Below, one piece after another: positions 30,432-38,981 of a stretch of 64,000 nt of DNA. The stretch spans positions 57,103 through 121,102 of the forward strand of contig NZ_UFQQ01000016.1 in assembly GCF_900218015.1 (NCBI RefSeq), in the 5' to 3' direction. Position 1 is the first letter of the stretch. Each line of letters begins with the position of its first letter. The DNA is from Rhodopseudomonas pentothenatexigens. GTDB taxonomy: Bacteria; Pseudomonadota; Alphaproteobacteria; Rhizobiales; Xanthobacteraceae. The position numbers and the translations under genes are program-made. The notes under the pieces are model-generated. The model was not told the origin of the DNA and did no database searches. It saw only the letters and a list, made by a program, of their open reading frames with translations.

Positions 30432-31624
30432 GAGGTCGCTCCGCCGGCTTTCGGTTCGATCACGCCGTCCTCGCGCGCGGCGCTTTCCGCGGCTGCTGCG
30501 GCGGCGGTGTCGCGCGCAGCGTCCTTCTCCTTGCGGCCATCCCACCAGGCATTGAAGGTGCCGATGATGCCCTTCGGCAGCAACAGCGTCACCAGCACGA
30601 ACAGCGCGCCGAGCATGAACAGCCAATACGGCGCCAGCGGCCCGGAGGTGAACACGGTCTTGGCGTAGTTGACGACGATCGCGCCGAGCGCCGCCCCGAC
30701 CAGCGTGCCGCGGCCGCCGACCGCGACCCAGATCACCGCCTCGATCGAATTGCCCGGGGCGAATTCGCTCGGATTGATGATGCCGACCTGCGGTACGTAC
30801 AGCGCACCCGCGACACCGGCCATGCAGGCCGACAGCGTGAACACGAACAGCTTGTAGGATTCGACCCGGTAGCCGAGAAAGCGCGTGCGGCTCTCGGCAT
30901 CGCGGATCGCGATCAGCACCTTGCCGAGCTTCGATGTCACCACCGCCCGGCAGATCAGGAAGCCGATCGCCAGCGCCAGGCAGCTCAGCATGAACAGCGC
31001 CGCGCGGGTGCCGTCGGCCTGGACGTTGAAGCCGAGGATGTCCTTGAAGTCGGTCAGGCCGTTGTTGCCACCGAAGCCGAAATCGTTGCGGAAGAACGCC
31101 AGCAGCAGCGCGTAGGTCATCGCCTGGGTGATGATCGACAGATACACGCCGGTGACCCGCGAGCGGAACGCCAGCCAGCCGAAGCAGAACGCCAGCAGGC
31201 CCGGCACCACGAGCACCATCAGCGCGGCGAACCAGAACATGTCGAAGCCGTACCAATACCACGGCAGTTCCTTCCAGTTCAGGAACACCATGAAGTCCGG
31301 CAGGATCGGATTGGCATAGACGCCGCGGCTACCGATCTGGCGCATCAGATACATCCCCATCGCATAGCCGCCGAGCGCGAAGAACGCGCCGTGGCCGAGC
31401 GAAAGGATGCCGCAATAACCCCAGATCAGATCGATCGAGAGCGCCAGCAGCGCGTAGCAGACATATTTGCCGAACAGCGAAATCAGATAGGTCGGCACGT
31501 GCAGCGCCGAGGTTTCCGGCGTCAGCAGATTGAGTAGCGGCAGCAAGATGCCGACCGCCGCCAGGATCAGCAGGAAGACGGTCGCGCTGCGGTTCAGCGA
31601 ACGGGTGAGGATGTGCGGGGTCAT
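30428..31624 (-). CDS. urtC: Urea ABC transporter permease UrtC
   Basis: The 398-residue LivM-type inner-membrane permease has about ten hydrophobic segments, with GYCGILSLGHGAFFALGGYA and VESYKLFVFTLSACMAGVAG as recognisable permease regions. The C-terminus is a charged Ala-rich cytoplasmic tail. It forms the translocation pore with UrtB. A 172-bp gap with a type E repeat separates it from urtB. Confidence 0.95.
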
Positions 31625-31648
31625 GCGTGACTTCCCCGAGCACGCCGC

Positions 31649-31754
31649 GCTCCCCTCCCCCTTGCGGGGAGGGGTTGGGGGCGGGGGTCCACAAGCACAG
31701 AGCTTGTGGCAAGAGCCCTCACCCCAGCCCTCTCCCGCAAGCGGGAGAGGGAGT
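31649..31754. repeat. Dispersed palindromic repeat, type E
   Basis: The left half has CTCCCCTCCCC / GGGGAGGGG and the right half CCCTCTCCCGC / GCGGGAGAGGG, with CCACAAGC / GCTTGTGG between. Such GC-rich units are dispersed in this group of bacteria. It lies in the urtB-urtC gap of the urea island. Confidence 0.75.
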
Positions 31755-31796
31755 CAGGCTGCGAAGCGGAACAGCGGAGGTGCATTCCCATCATCC

Positions 31797-33410
31797 TCAT
31801 GCCTCCACCGCCCGGCCCTTGAGCGCGAACAGGCCGCGGGGGCGTTTCTGGATGAACAGGATGATCAGCACCAGGATCGCGATCTTGCCGAGCACCGCGC
31901 CGGCGACCGGTTCGAGGAACTTGTTGGCGATGCCGAGCGAGAACGCGCCGACCAGTGTCCCCCACAGATTGCCGACGCCGCCGAACACCACCACCATGAA
32001 GCTGTCGATGATGTAGCTCTGACCGAGATTGGGGCTGACGTTGTCGATCTGCGACAGCGCCACCCCGGCGATCCCGGCGATGCCCGAGCCCAGTCCGAAG
32101 GTCAGCGCATCGACCCGCGACGTGGCGATGCCCATCGACGCCGCCATCCTGCGGTTCTGCGTCACCGCGCGCATTTCCAGGCCAAGCGCGGTGTAGCGCA
32201 GCATTGCCAAGAGGATCACGAACACGGCGAGCGTGAAGCACAGGATCCACAGCCGGTTGTAGGTGATGGTGATCTGGCCGAGCTCGAACGCTCCGCTCAT
32301 CCAGCTCGGATTGCCGACTTCGCGGTTGGTCGGGCCGAAGATGGTGCGCACCGCCTGCTGCAGGATCAGCGACAGGCCCCAGGTGGCGAGCAGCGTCTCC
32401 AGCGGGCGGCCGTAGAGGAAGCGGATCACGCTGCGCTCGATCAGCACGCCGATCGCGCCCGCGACCAGGAAGGCCAGCGGCACCGCGATCAGCAGCGAAT
32501 AGTCGAACAGCGCCGGATAGGAGGTGCGGATCGTCTCCTGCACCACGAAGGTGGTGTAGGCCCCTAACATCACCATCTCGCCGTGCGCCATGTTGATGAC
32601 GCCCATCACACCGAAGGTGATCGCCAGCCCGATCGCGGCGAGCAGCAGCACCGAGCCGAGCGACAGCCCGTACCAGGCGTTCTGCACCATCGACCACATC
32701 GCCAGATTGCGCTCGATCGCCGCCCTGGCGCCGGCGATACCGCTCGCCACCGCCGCGCTCTGCTCGCCGGACACGCCGGTGAGCAGCGCCATCGCCTCCT
32801 GATCGCCGCGCGCCTTGATGGTGGCGATGGCTTCGAGCTTGTCGACGTCGGAGGCGTCGGTCTTGAACAGCAGGATCGCGGCGCGCGCCTCGGCGAAGGC
32901 CTGCCTGGCGGCGGCGTTCTTCTCGACCTTCAGCGCCGCCTCGACCGTCGGCAGCATGGTCTCGTCGTGGGTCTTGAACACCGACTGGGCCGCCTGGATG
33001 CGCTTGTCGAGGTCCGGCGACAGCAGCGTCAGCCCGGCCATCGCACCGGAGACGGCGCGGCGCAGCTTGTTGTTGAGTCGGACCGCGCTCGCCTTAGGCG
33101 GCAGCGCACCGACCGCATCGCCGGTCGCCGCATCGGCGATCTTGCCGTCGTCGGCCTTGATAAACGCCGCCTTGCTGTCCGGGTCGGCGTAGAGCTTGCC
33201 GTCCTGCAGCGCGGTGATGATCACGGCGGCGCGGGGATTGCCGCTGGCGACCAGCTTGCCGATCGCGTCCTCGGTGTCTGAGAAGGAATCCTGGGCGAAT
33301 TGCGCGATGGCGTCCTCATAGGGACCGGCCGCCGCCGGAACGCTCCCCAGAGCAGTGAACGCGATCACGACCGCGGCAAACAGAAGGCGCGACAGATGGA
33401 TGACAGGCAC
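31797..33410 (-). CDS. urtB: Urea ABC transporter permease UrtB
   Basis: The 537-residue protein has a signal-like N-terminus, then ~200 residues of helical extracytoplasmic sequence, which is characteristic of UrtB, then a LivH-type permease domain (MGVINMAHGEMVMLGAYTTF). It forms the pore with UrtC. The start appears to be GTG at 33410 with only a weak ribosome site. A strong hairpin lies between it and urtA. Confidence 0.94.
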   Translation of the reverse strand: MPVIHLSRLLFAAVVIAFTALGSVPAAAGPYEDAIAQFAQDSFSDTEDAIGKLVASGNPRAAVIITALQDGKLYADPDSKAAFIKADDGKIADAATGDAVGALPPKASAVRLNNKLRRAVSGAMAGLTLLSPDLDKRIQAAQSVFKTHDETMLPTVEAALKVEKNAAARQAFAEARAAILLFKTDASDVDKLEAIATIKARGDQEAMALLTGVSGEQSAAVASGIAGARAAIERNLAMWSMVQNAWYGLSLGSVLLLAAIGLAITFGVMGVINMAHGEMVMLGAYTTFVVQETIRTSYPALFDYSLLIAVPLAFLVAGAIGVLIERSVIRFLYGRPLETLLATWGLSLILQQAVRTIFGPTNREVGNPSWMSGAFELGQITITYNRLWILCFTLAVFVILLAMLRYTALGLEMRAVTQNRRMAASMGIATSRVDALTFGLGSGIAGIAGVALSQIDNVSPNLGQSYIIDSFMVVVFGGVGNLWGTLVGAFSLGIANKFLEPVAGAVLGKIAILVLIILFIQKRPRGLFALKGRAVEA

Positions 33411-33448
33411 TGAGATATCCCGGCAAGGATGAGGGTGCGTCGGAGGGT

Positions 33449-33485
33449 CGAAAGGGCGGAGCGCACAGGCGTCGCCGCCCTTTCG
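33449..33485 (-). terminator. Intercistronic hairpin urtA-urtB
   Basis: An 11-bp perfect stem (CGAAAGGGCGG pairing with CCGCCCTTTCG) surrounds a 15-nt loop. There is no long T-tract. Its place just after the binding-protein gene suggests partial termination or 3'-end protection that keeps urtA mRNA more abundant than the permease part. Confidence 0.55.
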
Positions 33486-33507
33486 CTTGTCGGACGTCAG
33501 GGCAGGA

Positions 33508-34830
33508 TCAGGTGCCCTGACCGCCGCACTTCTTGGTCACGGTGTTGTAGTTGCCGCACTTCAGCGTCACCCAGTCGCCGATCAGGTCCTTCGAGCCCGG
33601 AAGCTCCTTCGACCAGGCGTCGCCCGGCACCAGGCCCGGGGTCTTCCAGACGACGTCGAACTGGCCGTCGGCCTTGATTTCGCCGATGAACACCGGCTTG
33701 GTGATGTGGTGGTTCGGCAGCATTTCAGAGATGCCGCCGGTCAGGTTCGGCGCCTTGATGCCCGGCAGCGCGTCGATCACCTTGTCCGGATCGACCGAGC
33801 CGGCCTTCTCCACCGCCTTCACCCACATGTCGAAGCCGATCACGTGCGCTTCCATCGGGTCGTTGGTGACGCGCTTCGGGTTCTTGGTGTAGGCCTGCCA
33901 GTCCTTGATGAACTTCTCGTTCTCCGGTGTCTTGATCGACTGGAAGTAGTTCCAGGCGGCGAGATGGCCGACCAGCGGCTTGGTGTCGATGCCGGCCAAC
34001 TCTTCCTCGCCGACCGAGAACGCAACCACCGGGATGTCGGTGGCCTTGATGCCCTGGTTGCCGAGCTCCTTGTAGAACGGCACGTTGGCATCGCCGTTGA
34101 TGGTCGAGACCACGGCGGTCTTCTTGCCGGCCGAGCCGAACTTCTTGATGTCGGCGACGATGGTCTGCCAGTCGGAATGGCCGAACGGCGTGTAGTTGAT
34201 CATGATGTCGTCCTGCGCGACGCCCTTCGACTTCAGGTACGCCTCGAGGATCTTGTTGGTGGTGCGCGGATAGACGTAGTCGGTGCCGGCCAGCACCCAG
34301 CGCTTCACCTTCTCTTCCTTCATCAGATAGTCGACCGCCGGGATCGCCTGCTGGTTCGGCGCGGCGCCGGTGTAGAACACGTTGCGCTCGCTCTCCTCGC
34401 CCTCGTACTGCACCGGATAGAACAGGATCGAGTTCAGCTCCTTGAACACCGGCAGCACCGACTTGCGCGACACCGACGTCCAGCAGCCGAACACCACCGA
34501 GACCTTGTCCTTGGTGATCAGCTCGCGCGCCTTCTCGGCGAACAGCGGCCAGTTCGACGCCGGATCGACCACCACCGCCTCGAGCTTCTTGCCGAGCACG
34601 CCGCCCTTCTTGTTCTGCTCGTCGATCAGGAACAGCACCGTGTCCTTCAGCGTGGTCTCGCTGATCGCCATAGTGCCGGACAGCGAGTGAAGGACGCCGA
34701 CCTTGATGGTGTCGTCCGCCGCCTTCGCCGGTCCGAACGCCGACAGACCCAGAGCCAGGCCGGTCGCTGCGGCCAGCCAGCTGCGGCGGCTGACCGGCTT
34801 CGCTCCGAGTCGCGTGGTGTGGTTTTGCAT
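33508..34830 (-). CDS. urtA: Urea ABC transporter substrate-binding protein UrtA
   Basis: The 440-residue periplasmic binding protein has a Tat-type signal (SRRSWLAAATGLALGLSAFG, Ala-rich cleavage region near residue 37). The mature part starts DDTIKVGVLHSLSGTMAISE and includes VVFGCWTSVSRKSVLPVF, both typical of UrtA. It delivers urea to UrtBCDE. GGGAGA precedes the ATG. It is the first gene of the island and has a sigma-54 promoter ~65 bp upstream. Confidence 0.96.
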   Translation of the reverse strand: MQNHTTRLGAKPVSRRSWLAAATGLALGLSAFGPAKAADDTIKVGVLHSLSGTMAISETTLKDTVLFLIDEQNKKGGVLGKKLEAVVVDPASNWPLFAEKARELITKDKVSVVFGCWTSVSRKSVLPVFKELNSILFYPVQYEGEESERNVFYTGAAPNQQAIPAVDYLMKEEKVKRWVLAGTDYVYPRTTNKILEAYLKSKGVAQDDIMINYTPFGHSDWQTIVADIKKFGSAGKKTAVVSTINGDANVPFYKELGNQGIKATDIPVVAFSVGEEELAGIDTKPLVGHLAAWNYFQSIKTPENEKFIKDWQAYTKNPKRVTNDPMEAHVIGFDMWVKAVEKAGSVDPDKVIDALPGIKAPNLTGGISEMLPNHHITKPVFIGEIKADGQFDVVWKTPGLVPGDAWSKELPGSKDLIGDWVTLKCGNYNTVTKKCGGQGT

Positions 34831-34895
34831 GAGGTATCATCTCCCTGACGCAGACATGATGCGCGGCCCCAACGGCCGTCTGCGACAAGTTGGTC

Positions 34896-34910
34896 GCAAG
34901 AAGCATGCCA
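34896..34910 (-). promoter_or_regulatory. Sigma-54 (RpoN) promoter of urtA
   Basis: The minus strand reads TGGCATGCTTCTTGC, which agrees with TGGCAYG-N4-TTGC and has the strict GG-N10-GC spacing of -24/-12 elements. Transcription would start near 34884, giving a leader of about 55 nt before the urtA ATG. This implies nitrogen control through NtrC. I could not find a convincing NtrC site upstream. Confidence 0.8.
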
Positions 34911-35325
34911 TGCCTCCCGGCGCGGGTAAGACCATGATCGCACACGTCAATTCGCCCCACGGCGAAGACCGCCCAGGACGCACCCGCTCATCGATTGGGC
35001 ATGGGGACTGACCACACATTGGCCATGCAGCACATAATTTACGCAGTAGTTCGCGATCTGATTAATTCTTGCACTTTTGTCGTTCCGGGCCGATCCGGAG
35101 GCGGAACCTGCAATTCGACCTTGAAAGCGCTGCAGCGATGTTCCATATGACGGGGAGACCTAGAGAATCGTCAGGTCGTCGCGAACCGCGTGTTCTGAGC
35201 CCGCATTCTGTTCTGAACTGCGGTTTCTGGTTCGCCTTTCATCCGATCATAGCCGACGCTCCGGACACGCGAGCGTCCCAGAGTTTCCGAGCGCACCCGA
35301 CGGGCCCCGTCGGGCGTTCGCTTTC
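34911..35325. other. Divergent intergenic region urtA / DEAD-box helicase
   Basis: Upstream of the RpoN promoter this 415-bp stretch has no convincing gene. It should hold activator sites for urtA and the promoter for the helicase gene. A 19-nt perfect palindromic hairpin (CCCGACGGGCCCCGTCGGG, 35296-35314) lies 11 nt before the helicase start codon. I see no clear -35/-10 pair. Confidence 0.5.
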
Positions 35326-36753
35326 ATGATGGAAAGAACCAACCTTTTGACCTCCTTTCAGGAATTCGGCCTCGCCGATCCGATCTCTCGCGCCCTCAAA
35401 GAAGAAAACTACCACACCCCGACGCCGATCCAGGCACAGACGATCCCCCTCGCCCTGGCCGGCCGTGACGTCGTGGGCATCGCCCAGACCGGCACCGGCA
35501 AGACCGCGTCGTTCGCGCTGCCGATCCTGCATCGTCTGCTGCAGAACCGCATCAAGCCGGCTTCCAAGACCTGCCGCGTGCTGGTGCTGAGCCCGACCCG
35601 CGAACTCTCCGGCCAGATCCTCGACAGCTTCAACGCCTATGGCCGCCACGTTCATCTCAGCGCCGCGCTGGCGATCGGCGGCGTGCCGATGGGCCGGCAG
35701 GTGCGCAGCCTGATGGGCGGCGTCGACGTGCTGGTCGCCACTCCCGGCCGACTGCTCGATCTGGTCCAGGGCAACGCCCTGAAGCTGACCCAGGTCGAGT
35801 TTCTGGTGCTCGACGAAGCCGACCGCATGCTCGACATGGGCTTCATCAACGACATCCGCAAAATCGTCGCGAAACTCCCGATCAAGCGCCAGACGCTGTT
35901 CTTCTCGGCCACCATGCCGAAGGACATCGCCGACCTCGCCGAGCAGATGCTGCGCGATCCGGCCCGGGTCGCGGTGACGCCGGTGTCGTCGACGGTCGAG
36001 CGCATCAACCAGCGGGTGATCCAGCTCGACCATTCCGCCAAGCCGGCGGTGCTGGCCCAGCTGCTCAAGGACGAAAACATCAACCAGGCGCTGGTGTTCA
36101 CCCGGACCAAGCACGGCGCCGACAAGGTGGTGAAGGGGCTGGCCCGCGCCGGCATTACCGCCGACGCCATCCACGGCAACAAGTCGCAGAACTATCGCGA
36201 GCGGGTGCTGGCGGCGTTCCGGACCGGCGAATTGCGGACCCTGGTGGCGACCGATATCGCCGCCCGCGGTATCGACGTCGACGGCGTGTCGCACGTGGTC
36301 AATTTCGACCTGCCGAACATCCCCGAGACCTACGTCCACCGCATCGGCCGCACCGCGCGCGCCGGCGCCGAAGGTACTGCGATCTCGTTGTGCGCCGGCG
36401 AGGAAATGGCGTATCTGCGCGACATCGAAAAGCTGATCAAGGTGTCGCTGCCCAAGGAAGATCGCCGTACCCCTGGCGCCCACGCCGCCCCCACCCCGCC
36501 GCCCCATCGCGGCCCCCGTCAATCGCCCCACGGCCATCCGCCGCGCAACGGCGACGCTGCGCCCAGCAGCAAAGGTCCGCGCCGTCGGCGTCGCGGTCCG
36601 CCATCTGGGCCCGCTCGCCAGGAGGGCAACCGCCACGAGGCGGCGCCGCGACCGCAGCACGGTGGCAACGGTGAGGGACTGCAGGGCGTGGCGTTCTTGC
36701 AGCGCAAGAACCGGCCCGCCCACCCGGCAGCCCAACAACGACCGCATCGCTAA
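35326..36753 (+). CDS. DEAD-box RNA helicase (RhlE-like)
   Basis: The 475-residue ATP-dependent RNA helicase has all core motifs: Q motif (TPTPIQAQTI), Walker A AQTGTGKT, PTRELSGQ, VLDEADRMLDMG, FSATMP, VATDIAARGIDVDGV and HRIGRTARAG. The core ends near residue 375; the last ~100 residues are a Pro/Arg/Gly/His-rich basic tail. RhlE-type helicases remodel rRNA and structured mRNA, often in the cold. No ribosome site precedes the ATG; a stable hairpin is there instead. infA follows after 24 bp. Confidence 0.93.
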   Translation: MMERTNLLTSFQEFGLADPISRALKEENYHTPTPIQAQTIPLALAGRDVVGIAQTGTGKTASFALPILHRLLQNRIKPASKTCRVLVLSPTRELSGQILDSFNAYGRHVHLSAALAIGGVPMGRQVRSLMGGVDVLVATPGRLLDLVQGNALKLTQVEFLVLDEADRMLDMGFINDIRKIVAKLPIKRQTLFFSATMPKDIADLAEQMLRDPARVAVTPVSSTVERINQRVIQLDHSAKPAVLAQLLKDENINQALVFTRTKHGADKVVKGLARAGITADAIHGNKSQNYRERVLAAFRTGELRTLVATDIAARGIDVDGVSHVVNFDLPNIPETYVHRIGRTARAGAEGTAISLCAGEEMAYLRDIEKLIKVSLPKEDRRTPGAHAAPTPPPHRGPRQSPHGHPPRNGDAAPSSKGPRRRRRGPPSGPARQEGNRHEAAPRPQHGGNGEGLQGVAFLQRKNRPAHPAAQQRPHR

Positions 36754-36777
36754 CGTTAAGCCGATCTGGAGATCCCA

Positions 36778-37056
36778 ATGGCTAAAGAAGAGCTGATCCA
36801 GTTCGAAGGACTGGTGACCGAAATCCTCCCCGATGCGCGCTACCGCGTGCAGCTCGACACCGGCCACGAGATCGTCGCCTACACCGCCGGCAAGATGAAG
36901 AAGAACCGGATCAAGACGCTGGCCGGCGACCGGGTGACGGTGGAGATGTCGCCGTACGATCTGGAGAAGGGCCGGCTGATCTTCCGTCACAAAGACGAGC
37001 GACCGGGCGGCCCGCCGCGTAGCGGCCCGCCGCGCGGTCAGTTCCGCCGCCGCTGA
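36778..37056 (+). CDS. infA: Translation initiation factor IF-1 with basic C-terminal tail
   Basis: The 92-residue protein has an S1-type OB fold ([40 protein letters not shown]) that binds the ribosomal A site. The normal protein is ~72 residues; here [18 protein letters not shown] and an Arg end add a basic tail. The start lacks the usual IF-1 opening, since it reads [15 protein letters not shown] lies ~6 nt upstream. It is likely co-transcribed with the helicase gene. Confidence 0.92.
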   Translation: MAKEELIQFEGLVTEILPDARYRVQLDTGHEIVAYTAGKMKKNRIKTLAGDRVTVEMSPYDLEKGRLIFRHKDERPGGPPRSGPPRGQFRRR

Positions 37057-37077
37057 GGGCGCGCTGCCTGACAACAA

Positions 37078-37105
37078 GGCGCTTTGCCGATGGCGGCAAA
37101 GCGCC
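37078..37105 (+). terminator. Hairpin after infA
   Basis: An 11-bp perfect stem (GGCGCTTTGCC with GGCAAAGCGCC) closes a 6-nt loop 21 nt after the infA stop. No T-tract follows, so it could be a weak or factor-assisted terminator or a processing site. Confidence 0.5.
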
Positions 37106-37154
37106 GGAGCGCTCACCCGGAACCGCCTGGTTCAAAAAATCGCGCATGCCAGGA

Positions 37155-37183
37155 TTGTTTTGGGGGCAGGCTTCGCATAATAT
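37155..37183 (+). promoter_or_regulatory. Probable sigma-70 promoter of the cold-shock gene
   Basis: TTGTTT and TAATAT are separated by 17 nt, a fair match to a vegetative promoter in an A/T-enriched patch. Transcription from here would give a leader of about 145 nt before the csp start, as is usual for cold-shock mRNAs. Confidence 0.45.
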
Positions 37184-37334
37184 CTGTTAATCGATTTTCG
37201 GCCGGACGACATTAGCTATCCACCGGTACAGCCGGTTCAGAACGCTGACGACCCTTCCAAAAATTCGATCTCACCAGCCCACCTGAGACCAAGTGGGTTT
37301 CGACCGTGTCTATATTGAGAAGGGACTACCACCC

Positions 37335-37547
37335 GTGAGCATGGGAACCGTGAAGTGGTTCAACGCCACCAAGGGCTACGGCTTCATCCAGCCGGATGAC
37401 GGCGGCAACGACGTGTTCGTGCATATCAGCGCAGTCGAGCGTGCCGGTCTCGGCACCCTGCGCGAGGGTCAGAAGATCAGCTACGAGATCGTGGCCGATC
37501 GTCGTTCTGGCAAGTCGTCGGCCGACAATCTGCGCGCCGCAAGCTGA
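37335..37547 (+). CDS. CspA-family cold-shock protein
   Basis: The 70-residue single-stranded nucleic acid chaperone has RNP1 (KGYGFI) and RNP2 (DVFVHI), with [20 protein letters not shown] at the start. I chose the GTG at 37335, which lies 9 nt after AGGGA. The ATG at 37341 is two codons downstream and 15 nt from this site. It has a long leader and a strong terminator, so it is probably monocistronic. Confidence 0.93.
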   Translation: MSMGTVKWFNATKGYGFIQPDDGGNDVFVHISAVERAGLGTLREGQKISYEIVADRRSGKSSADNLRAAS

Positions 37548-37569
37548 GCAGATTTCGGTTCTGAACCGG

Positions 37570-37603
37570 AAAAGGCCGTGCCGACCGCACGGCCTTTTCT
37601 TTT
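37570..37603 (+). terminator. Intrinsic terminator of csp
   Basis: A 12-bp perfect stem (AAAAGGCCGTGC with GCACGGCCTTTT) around a 5-nt loop is followed by CTTTT. It ends the csp transcript 22 nt after the stop. The A-tract on the other strand lets it also serve the converging tadG-type gene. Confidence 0.85.
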
Positions 37604-37651
37604 GCGGGTCTCGCCCCGCAAGCGTGACCGCCCGGTCGAGGCGCCGGGCCG

Positions 37652-38299
37652 TCAAGTGCCCGGACAGATCGTGGTGTTGTACAGCACGCAGAGCGATTGC
37701 CGCGGCCGGGTGTAAGACACGTCCGTCAGATTCAGGCCGGCTTTCGGCACCAGATAGCCGATCGTCGGCTGATACAAGTAGCTGACCTCGCTGAGGATCA
37801 GGTAGGTGTTGGCGACCTTCAGTCCGTCCGGGATGGTGATGGTGTCGCCCTTCGATCGGGTCGATGTGGCCAGCGCCGCGGTGGCCGAGCTGCCGCTCTG
37901 GGTGACCGTGCCCGACTTGCTCCATTGCACCTTGGCGATCTTGTCCTTGTCGACGAAGATCTCGGTGATCGTCGCCTTGGCGGGCGTGGCCGAATACGGC
38001 GTCATCACGCCATAGCTCGCTGCGAACACATTCTTCAGGTCGTTGTCGCTGACCGTGGTGGCCTGCGAAACCAGATCCGACAGCGTCCGTGCCACCAGCG
38101 TCACTTTGCGGTCGACGGCAATTCCGGACGTGACCTCGATGGTCGCCAGGAACATCAACAGCATCACCGGCAGAATAACTGCGAACTCGGTCGCAGCGAC
38201 GCCGCGGCGATCGGCTCGCAGCCTGGACAGCAGAAGGCGGGCTCGTCGCACGGGATGTTTCGGGGAAACGCGCATCGCGGCGGCTCGCTCAAGGTTCAT
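37652..38299 (-). CDS. TadG/TadE-like pilus assembly protein
   Basis: The 215-residue protein has a prepilin-type N-terminal region RRGVAATEFAVILPVMLLMF, with cleavage expected after Gly and the conserved Glu at +5, then one membrane helix and a periplasmic domain. There is no von Willebrand domain, so it is a short TadG/TadE-like pseudopilin. The ATG at 38299 overlaps the end of the upstream tadE by 11 nt. Confidence 0.85.
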   Translation of the reverse strand: MNLERAAAMRVSPKHPVRRARLLLSRLRADRRGVAATEFAVILPVMLLMFLATIEVTSGIAVDRKVTLVARTLSDLVSQATTVSDNDLKNVFAASYGVMTPYSATPAKATITEIFVDKDKIAKVQWSKSGTVTQSGSSATAALATSTRSKGDTITIPDGLKVANTYLILSEVSYLYQPTIGYLVPKAGLNLTDVSYTRPRQSLCVLYNTTICPGT

Positions 38300-38810
38300 T
38301 GCGAAACGCCGCAGTGGCCGACAGCAGGCGCTTCCCGCCGGAGAGGTTCGATGCATCGAACCCCAGGCCGATGACGAACAGCGGCCATTCATAGAACGCC
38401 CGCACCACGATGATGTCGCCGGCCTTCCCGATGTTGTACTGCATGTTGTCGACGAAGTTCTTGTCCTTGTCGATCGGCGTGGTGATGCTCACCGTCGAGA
38501 AATCGCTGCCGTAGTTCTGCACGTCGATATGGAGCGACCCGCAGTTGAGCAGCATTTTGACCCGGTTGCAGACCTCGGTGCTGAACTGCGACTGCGACAT
38601 CGATGCGTCCTGCGCCTGCCGGGTCAGGATCAGCCGCGACGAATCCTGGACCGCGGTTTCCAGCAGCTGGCTGGCGAAGAAGATCATCGCCACCTCGATG
38701 ATTGCGAACAACAGCGCGAAGAAGATCGGCGCGACGATCGCGAACTCCACCGCAGTCGCACCGCGGCGGTTGCGACGGAATCGGCGGACCAGAGCAACGA
38801 TGGACGACAT
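38289..38810 (-). CDS. TadE-like pseudopilin
   Basis: The 173-residue minor pseudopilin of the Tad system begins with Arg-rich cytoplasmic residues and RRGATAVEFAIVAPIFFALL (Gly/Ala cleavage, Glu at +5), one helix, then a periplasmic domain with two Cys. It needs the CpaA peptidase. I chose the ATG at 38810, which has AGAGGG 9 nt upstream, over a TTG three codons before. A CtrA-box-like motif lies ~120 bp upstream. Confidence 0.88.
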   Translation of the reverse strand: MSSIVALVRRFRRNRRGATAVEFAIVAPIFFALLFAIIEVAMIFFASQLLETAVQDSSRLILTRQAQDASMSQSQFSTEVCNRVKMLLNCGSLHIDVQNYGSDFSTVSITTPIDKDKNFVDNMQYNIGKAGDIIVVRAFYEWPLFVIGLGFDASNLSGGKRLLSATAAFRNEP

Positions 38811-38931
38811 CGATCGCAACCCTCTATCGAGTCGTTGGTGAGTCGGTGAAATCTACCGGGAGCCTAGTCGCAACACATTGTGGAAGTGTTTCGCCGTATT
38901 GAAGCAAAATGCCACGGGCGATTAAGCTCTC

Positions 38932-38947
38932 GTTGACCATGTCGGAC
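38932..38947. promoter_or_regulatory. CtrA-box-like motif upstream of tadE
   Basis: TTAA-N7-TTGAC is one mismatch from the CtrA consensus TTAA-N7-TTAAC. It lies in the gap between tadE and the pil_N gene. Similar motifs occur before flp and cpaB. Confidence 0.4.
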
Positions 38948-38981
38948 CGGCGCACCCGGCGGCGTGCGCCGAGCGCATCCG

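Noticed and set aside
34911..35060. Possible NtrC binding sites upstream of the urtA promoter
   Set aside because: No inverted TGCAC/GTGCA pair with proper spacing could be found by eye.
35239..37116. Minus-strand open frame of 625 codons opposite the DEAD-box helicase
   Set aside because: The helicase on the plus strand has every core motif; the reverse frame has none.
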